NCBI GenBank assembly: GCA_965603515.1
Contig: CBFDDH010000001.1
Coordinates: 62,001 to 126,000, forward strand
Source: JAUVZL01 sp965603515
GTDB taxonomy: Bacteria > Hydrothermota > Tepidihabitantia > SM23-42
DNA: 64,000 bases
Direction: 5' to 3'
Numbering within the stretch: the first letter of the stretch is position 1; every line of letters begins with the position of its first letter. Position numbers and translations under genes: made by a program. This document shows, piece after piece, positions 59,529-64,000 of this stretch. The notes below the pieces were generated by a model, which saw nothing but the letters and a program-made list of their open reading frames with translations, had not been told where the DNA came from and did no database searches.

Positions 59529-59637
59529 AAATGGTTATTGGATTTGGGTTAGGATGCTGGATATAATCAATAAATAAAATCTAGCTTCCAAACCCATCTT
59601 CCATCTTTTTTCTAGCATCCAAACCTAAACCCATCTT
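59529..59637. repeat. Intercistronic repeat family A, long copy
   Basis: 'AATGGTTATTGGATTTGGG' and 'AGGATGCTGGAT' on the left; two right arms 'TAGCTTCCAAACCC' and 'TAGCATCCAAACCTAAACCC', each followed by 'ATCTTC-ATC'. It spans the whole gap between the gamma-lyase-like stop and the HMG-CoA synthase ribosome site. Confidence 0.75.
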
Positions 59638-60804
59638 CTATATTTTAGATAGGGCTTGTTCTAAATCAGCAATCAGATCATCAACATGTTCAAGACCAAC
59701 CGATATTCTAACAAAACCAGGATTGATCCCGCACTCTCGCAGCTCTTCATCTGAATACGTTGAATGGGTCATTGAAGCGGGATGCTCAATGAGTGTATCT
59801 ACGTCACCCAGACTCACTGCAAGAATGCACAACTCTACTGAGTTCATTATTGTCTTTCCAGCTTCCTTACCACCCTTCACATCAAACCCAATCATGCCAC
59901 CAAAATCGCTCATCTGTTTCTTTGCTAATTCATGATCCGGGTGCGAGGTAAGACCAGGGTAATAAACCTTCTCAATCTTGTCATGCTTTTCAAGATACTC
60001 TGCGATCTTCATGGCAGTTTCACAGTGTCGGTCCATTCTCACAGCTAAGGTCTTTAGACCACGCAGAACAAGCCAAGCATTAAAGGGTGAATTACAGGCG
60101 CCGATCTCTTTTGCGTCTTCCCAAAGGTGATGCATGAAATCCTTTTTCCCAACGACAACTCCACCTATGATATCGCCGTGCCCACTAAAATATTTAGTCA
60201 TTGAATGAAGCACGATGTCAGCACCGAGTTCTACTGGTCTTTGGAGATATGGAGTAGCAAAAGTATTGTCAACACACAGCGGGATATTTCTGGCGTGGGA
60301 GATCTCTGAACATCGGGCGATATCGACAATCTTCAAAGTCGGATTTGCCGGCGTCTCAGTAAAGATCAAACGCGTATTCTCCTTAATACAAGAACCCAGT
60401 TGATCTGCATCTGCCGTATCACAGAATGTCACCTCAATACCCATCTTTGGTAGAATGCTCTTGAATAATGCAAAAGTACCACCATAGATGGTATCATCAG
60501 AAACAACGTGTTCACCGGTTTTAGTTAGTGTCACAACGACGTTAAAAATGGCAGCGAGACCAGATGCAAAAACCACCCCGGCCTCAGTAGATTCCAACAA
60601 AGCAATCTTGCTTGCCAGAAGATCGGTCGTCGGATTGCTAAGTCTTGTATAGATATGACCTTTTTCCTCTTGCTTGAAAAGACGCGCACCGTGTTCAGCG
60701 TTGCGGAATGCAAAAGTCGATGTTTGATAAATCGGCGGCGCAAGAGCACCGGTTTCTTTATCAGGATGCTGACCACCGTGTACGATCTTTGACTCAATAT
60801 GCAT
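59638..60804 (-). CDS. Cys/Met-metabolism PLP enzyme (methionine gamma-lyase-like)
   Basis: 388 residues from the ATG at 60804 (GGAGGAATG spacing; the preceding ATG at 60807 is too close). Family blocks: 'PIYQTSTFAF', 'YTRLSNPTTDLLASKIALLE', 'ASGLAAIFNVV', 'PANPTLKIVDI', 'VDNTFATPYLQRPVELGADIV', PLP Lys in 'HSMTKYFSGHGD' and 'EHPASMTHSTYSDEEL'. The 'TMTH' region fits methionine gamma-lyase, but the Cys that follows 'YG' in that enzyme is Gly here ('YGGTFALF'). It could also be cystathionine gamma-lyase or a synthase. It would yield 2-oxobutyrate, matching the methylmalonyl epimerase upstream. Confidence 0.85.
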   Translation of the reverse strand: MHIESKIVHGGQHPDKETGALAPPIYQTSTFAFRNAEHGARLFKQEEKGHIYTRLSNPTTDLLASKIALLESTEAGVVFASGLAAIFNVVVTLTKTGEHVVSDDTIYGGTFALFKSILPKMGIEVTFCDTADADQLGSCIKENTRLIFTETPANPTLKIVDIARCSEISHARNIPLCVDNTFATPYLQRPVELGADIVLHSMTKYFSGHGDIIGGVVVGKKDFMHHLWEDAKEIGACNSPFNAWLVLRGLKTLAVRMDRHCETAMKIAEYLEKHDKIEKVYYPGLTSHPDHELAKKQMSDFGGMIGFDVKGGKEAGKTIMNSVELCILAVSLGDVDTLIEHPASMTHSTYSDEELRECGINPGFVRISVGLEHVDDLIADLEQALSKI

Positions 60805-60856
60805 CATTCCTCCCTATTGCAAACACCTAAGAATCCAAAATTCCCAAATTCTTCAC

Positions 60857-60886
60857 CCTGAGGCTGATCCACCTCGGGCGGAAAAT
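60857..60886. repeat. Dispersed repeat family D, copy 2
   Basis: 'CCTGAGGCTGATCCACCTC' followed by 'GGGCGGAAAAT', as at 50455-50484. On its right lies a 'TTTAGGCATTTAGGTGTTTA' unit, also found at the dut start. Confidence 0.7.
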
Positions 60887-60956
60887 TAGTGCTCTGATAC
60901 ACTGATGTTCTGATAACATAATATTCTTCACTTTAGGCATTTAGGTGTTTAGGTAT

Positions 60957-61367
60957 CTAGGCATTTTTGTCTTTTTCGGTTAATTCAATCAAAACACCAC
61001 CCATATCCTTTGGATGGATAAATGCTATCTTGTTCCCCCCCGCGCCAATTCTCGGAACCTCATCGATCAACCGGACATTGTGACTCTTCATCTCGGCTAG
61101 TACCTTCTCAATATCATCAACCCGAAAACACAGATGATGCAATCCTTCACCCCTTTTTTCTATGAATTTAAAAACCTGGCTCTCTTCACTTGTCGGTTCT
61201 ACTAATTCAATATGGGTTCCGCTGATATCCAACTTGGCTACTTTGACCTTTTGATCCTCAACCTCTTCGAGATTCGCCAAGCCCAAACCCAACGCATCTT
61301 TCCATACATACAATCGTTCTTCAATAGATTTAACTGCGATGCCTATATGATCTAGTTTCATATTCAT
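60957..61367 (-). CDS. mce: Methylmalonyl-CoA epimerase
   Basis: 136 residues, VOC fold with metal ligands 'LDHIGIAVKSIEE' (His), 'GEGLHHLCFRVDDIE' (His) and 'GGVLIELTE' (Glu). It interconverts the 2R and 2S forms of methylmalonyl-CoA in propionyl-CoA breakdown. The cognate B12-dependent mutase is not in the window, but the adenosyltransferase at 45607-46116 is consistent with it. The C-terminus ends in a dispersed repeat; GGGTTTAAG precedes the ATG. Confidence 0.93.
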   Translation of the reverse strand: MNMKLDHIGIAVKSIEERLYVWKDALGLGLANLEEVEDQKVKVAKLDISGTHIELVEPTSEESQVFKFIEKRGEGLHHLCFRVDDIEKVLAEMKSHNVRLIDEVPRIGAGGNKIAFIHPKDMGGVLIELTEKDKNA

Positions 61368-61387
61368 CTTAAACCCTTAACACTATC

Positions 61388-61431
61388 ATGCTGAACCATG
61401 GACTGAATTCATTTCGGGCTTGTTTCAGCAT
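61388..61431. repeat. Inverted repeat between mce and the CoA-transferase gene
   Basis: Arms 'ATGCTGAA' (61388-61395) and 'TTCAGCAT' (61424-61431) with an internal 'GAATTC' palindrome. A degraded palindromic intergenic repeat. Confidence 0.6.
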
Positions 61432-61484
61432 CACATCCATTGCACGTCCATTATATTTCATTGTAAACTATCTTCTACCTACTC

Positions 61485-62780
61485 TCACAGCAATTTCCTT
61501 TTCTTCGCTTCTTCTTCAAGTACATTGCGGAAATCCGGATGAGCTATGGAAATAAGCGCCTCGGCACGCTGGCGCAGGTTCTTGCCGTGTAAACTTACAA
61601 CACCGTGTTCAGTAGCAATATAGTGAACATCTGCCCGGGTCGTCACCACACCCGCACCGACCTGTAAGGTGGACACAATCTTAGATAATTTACCACCTTT
61701 AGCAGTCGAAGGTAAAGCGATTATAGGTTTACCACCTTTGGATTGAGCGGCTCCCCTTATAAAATCGAGCTGACCACCAAAACCTGAATAGATCCTTGTG
61801 CCGATAGAATCCGAGCACACCTGACCAGTAAGGTCGACTTCTATGGCAGAATTTATCGCAACCATCTTTTCGTTTTGCCCGATTATATAAGGATGATTTG
61901 TGTAATTGCATGGGTGGGTCTCAAATACTGGGTTATTATCGATAAACTCGTAGATCTTTTTGGTTCCCAAATAAAATGTTGCAATAATCTTACCGGTATG
62001 CAGGGTTTTTTTCGAACCGGTAACTACACCAGCTTCAATAGCCTCGATTATACTATCTGAAACCATTTCAGTATGAACCCCGAGGTCTCTTCTATCAAAC
62101 ATAGCTTTGAGCGCGGCATTCGGGATCCCGCCGATACCCAACTGGACAGTGGAACCGTCTTCGACCAAACTAGCGACATTCGCGCCGATTTTCTTTTCAA
62201 CATCGGTGAACGGAATGGGCTGCAGCTCAGGCAAGTCCTTTGAAATCTCAACTATCTTGGACACTCTTGATGCGTGAATGAACGAATCACCCAGAGCACG
62301 CGGCATCTTCTCATTGACTTGGGCGACCACGATCTTAGCTGATTCTGCAGCACCTTTTGAAGCCAAACATTCAACACCATAACTCATAAAACCGTGTTCA
62401 TCAGGTGGTGATAGATGCATAAAAGCCACATCGACCGGCAAAAGACCTTTATAAAAAAAACTAGGTATCTCATAGAGAAAAACCGGAATATAATCTGCTT
62501 TACCAGCATTGACTGCTGCACGGTCAGCCGGACCGACGAAAAGTGAGTTGTGCCGGAAATGACCTTCCATACCGGGCTTTGACAAAGGTTCATCACCGAA
62601 CAACAACACATGCGCAAGTTCAACATTATGCAGTTCATCCTTTCGCTTCTCAAGCGCATCCATCAATCCAAAAGGAGTTGCTGCATTACCACTGACATAG
62701 ATCCGGTCATTACTCTTAACAACCGAAACAGCCTCATCAATAGAACATTTTTTTCCTTTGTAATCGTCGAACCAGCTCAT
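61485..62780 (-). CDS. Acyl-CoA:acetate/4-hydroxybutyrate-type CoA-transferase
   Basis: 431 residues, Cat1/AbfT-like family. 'SIDEAVSVVKSNDRIYVSG', 'VELAHVLLFGDEPLSKPGM', 'LHLSPPDEHGFMSYG'-type 'FMHLSPPDEHGFMSYG', 'STVQLGIGGIPNAAL', then 'INSAIEVDLTGQVCSDSIG' with the catalytic Glu in 'AIEVDL', and 'YSGFGGQLDFIRGA'. The Glu forms a covalent CoA thioester during transfer between an acyl-CoA and a carboxylate. Likely conserves energy from fermentation of acyl-CoAs. Overlaps the alanine dehydrogenase stop (ATGA) and has GGAGG upstream. Confidence 0.9.
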   Translation of the reverse strand: MSWFDDYKGKKCSIDEAVSVVKSNDRIYVSGNAATPFGLMDALEKRKDELHNVELAHVLLFGDEPLSKPGMEGHFRHNSLFVGPADRAAVNAGKADYIPVFLYEIPSFFYKGLLPVDVAFMHLSPPDEHGFMSYGVECLASKGAAESAKIVVAQVNEKMPRALGDSFIHASRVSKIVEISKDLPELQPIPFTDVEKKIGANVASLVEDGSTVQLGIGGIPNAALKAMFDRRDLGVHTEMVSDSIIEAIEAGVVTGSKKTLHTGKIIATFYLGTKKIYEFIDNNPVFETHPCNYTNHPYIIGQNEKMVAINSAIEVDLTGQVCSDSIGTRIYSGFGGQLDFIRGAAQSKGGKPIIALPSTAKGGKLSKIVSTLQVGAGVVTTRADVHYIATEHGVVSLHGKNLRQRAEALISIAHPDFRNVLEEEAKKRKLL

Positions 62781-63865
62781 ATTTTGTACTCCTCCTTGAC
62801 GACACCACGCTCAACATAAATACCGTGTTTTAAAGCATAGTTCTCTTTCAAAGTAGCTTCAATACCTTTTTCAGTTAAGATCTTAAGAAACGGATAGATC
62901 CCTGAACTGATTGTGTGTGTCGCAGTTCGAGCAACGAGCGTTGTCGCGTTCGGCATGCAGAAATGAACCACCCCGTTAACCATGTAGATAAACTGACCGC
63001 TTGGAGAGATCTTCGACGTCTCAGAACAACCACCCTGGTCAATAGAGAAATCGATCAAAACCGCACCAGGACGCATTGAACTCACCATCTCTTTCGTAAT
63101 GAGAATCGGTGAGCGTTTACCTGGTTCCAGCACAGCACAAATCACAACATCGGCAAACTTGAGAAGTTTTTCTATATTGTGTTTGGTAGAAAACATTGTG
63201 GTGATCCGGCTGCCGCTGGTTTGGCATACCAGACTATCGAGCCTGTCACGAACAACATCCAGTACATAAACATTGGCACCAGAAAAGGCAAAAGATTTTG
63301 CAGCATTACAGCCTAAAGTACCAGCACCCAGGATCACGACTTCAGCTGGTGGGATACCAGCTATGCCACCCAGTAGAATACCTCTTCCCCCACCTGGTGA
63401 TTCTAATAATCTACCAGCGATCTGCACTGAAAGTTTACCAGCTATCTCACTCATCGGTATAACGACAGGAAGTCGACCATCCTCATTTTGCATTATTTCA
63501 TAACCGATAATGGTCATTTTTTTGTCCTGAACAGTTTTAACAAAAGCTTTGCGAGCGGTGACCATATGGATAAAACCCATTAAGATCTGCCCCTCATTCA
63601 TATACTGGTATTCTTCTTGTTGAGGTCTTCTGACCTTCAGGACAATATCTGCCCGTCGATAGACTTCTTCCTTTGAATAAACAATAGTTGCTCCAGCTTT
63701 TTCATAGTCTTCGTCTAGGAACCCTGCACCTTCACCGGCTTTTGATTCAACATAGAATTTCGCGCCGTATAACATAAGTTCCTTTGCTGCCATAGGAGAA
63801 AAACCAACTCTATATTCCGGCGTGTTTTTAAAAGGCGGAATTTCTCGAGGAATACCGAACATCAT
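62777..63865 (-). CDS. ald: Alanine dehydrogenase
   Basis: 362 residues. 'FGIPREIPPFKNTPEYRVGFSP' N-terminus with 'IVLKVRRPQQEEYQ' (substrate Lys), 'IGYEIMQNEDGRLPVVIPMS', Rossmann 'VVILGAGTLGCNAAKSF' and 'GAVLIDFSIDQGGCSETS'. It interconverts alanine and pyruvate with NAD. AAGGAGG precedes the ATG. It appears first in the CoA-transferase unit. In this window it acts with glutamate dehydrogenase in amino-acid use. Confidence 0.92.
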   Translation of the reverse strand: MMFGIPREIPPFKNTPEYRVGFSPMAAKELMLYGAKFYVESKAGEGAGFLDEDYEKAGATIVYSKEEVYRRADIVLKVRRPQQEEYQYMNEGQILMGFIHMVTARKAFVKTVQDKKMTIIGYEIMQNEDGRLPVVIPMSEIAGKLSVQIAGRLLESPGGGRGILLGGIAGIPPAEVVILGAGTLGCNAAKSFAFSGANVYVLDVVRDRLDSLVCQTSGSRITTMFSTKHNIEKLLKFADVVICAVLEPGKRSPILITKEMVSSMRPGAVLIDFSIDQGGCSETSKISPSGQFIYMVNGVVHFCMPNATTLVARTATHTISSGIYPFLKILTEKGIEATLKENYALKHGIYVERGVVKEEYKI

Positions 63866-63881
63866 TCAAAACCTCCTTGCT

Positions 63882-63987
63882 AAATGGTTATTGGGTTAAG
63901 GTTAGGACGCTGGATTTCAAACATCCATAGTCAAACCTGTCTTCTATCTTTCTCTAGTTTCCAAACCCATCTTCCATCTTTTTTTTA
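63882..63987. repeat. Intercistronic repeat family A, copy
   Basis: 'AAATGGTTATTGGGTTAAGG', 'ACGCTGGATTTCAAACATCC', then 'AGTTTCCAAACCCATCTTCC'. Upstream of the alanine dehydrogenase ribosome site; the right end runs to the window edge. Confidence 0.7.
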
Positions 63988-64000
63988 GGTATCTAAAATA

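Overview
The window looks like a stretch of chromosome from an uncultured Gram-negative, anaerobic, peptide-fermenting bacterium. The Gram-negative envelope is inferred from an LpxL-type acyltransferase, an MlaE-MlaF-MlaD lipid transporter and four exported proteins with type-IX-like C-terminal sorting segments. The gene mix resembles candidate division WOR-3/Stahlbacteria or a related FCB-type lineage, but that placement is inference from content, not from a marker gene. Base composition is moderately AT-rich, almost every gene from 9 kb onward lies on the minus strand in tightly packed operons, and no phage, insertion sequence or CRISPR array was seen.

Layout. (1) 0-8.5 kb: secreted proteins: the C-terminal part of a C25-like protein, an FG-GAP/PQQ propeller, an LVIVD propeller and a full C25 (gingipain-like) peptidase homologue whose catalytic His position reads Leu. 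(2) 8.7-19 kb: tRNA-Leu(UAA), an NtrC-type response regulator, a GYD protein-thiC-chemotaxis receptor operon, an EF-Tu-domain-2-like protein, and an hpf-hprK-EIIA(Man)-acyl-CoA ligase operon beside a ThiD2-ThiE fusion. (3) 19-34 kb: aspartate racemase-like, GNAT and CDF genes; threonine synthase; an envelope/glycan group (NodB deacetylase, MFS, GT4, dUTPase, LpxL-like, aminotransferase); divergent PepA; a frameshifted HndB-like ferredoxin; glutamate dehydrogenase. (4) 34-46 kb: a soluble-looking fumarate reductase pair, M42 peptidase, PIN-TRAM protein, RadA, then rpoZ-coaBC-dnaB-mlaE-mlaF-mlaD. (5) 46-64 kb: an acyl-CoA and amino-acid catabolic cluster: cobalamin adenosyltransferase, BirA, thiolase, 3-hydroxyacyl-CoA dehydrogenase, enoyl-CoA hydratase, IscU, BCCP, biotin carboxylase, a LiuC-type hydratase, a methylcrotonyl-type carboxylase, an archaeal-style DUF35/thiolase/HMG-CoA synthase trio, a methionine gamma-lyase-like enzyme, methylmalonyl-CoA epimerase, a CoA-transferase and alanine dehydrogenase.

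How it fits together. Exported and cytoplasmic peptidases (M17, M42) would supply amino acids. Glutamate and alanine dehydrogenases, an aminotransferase and the gamma-lyase-like enzyme deaminate them. The acyl-CoA genes then carry branched or odd-chain carbon through biotin- and B12-dependent steps, and BirA and CobO supply the cofactor chemistry next door. The most unusual unit is the archaeal-type HMG-CoA synthase/thiolase/DUF35 trio placed with LiuC- and MCC-type enzymes. No HMG-CoA lyase or HMG-CoA reductase is visible in the window, so the direction of flux is open (leucine breakdown, or isovaleryl-CoA formation from acetyl-CoA).

Two genome-level patterns stand out. First, clear TTGACA-N16/17-TATAAT promoters precede many operons, and in four cases the -10 box sits so close to the start codon that the mRNA should be leaderless. 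Second, the spacers hold several families of palindromic repeats, often exactly between one gene's stop and the next gene's ribosome binding site.
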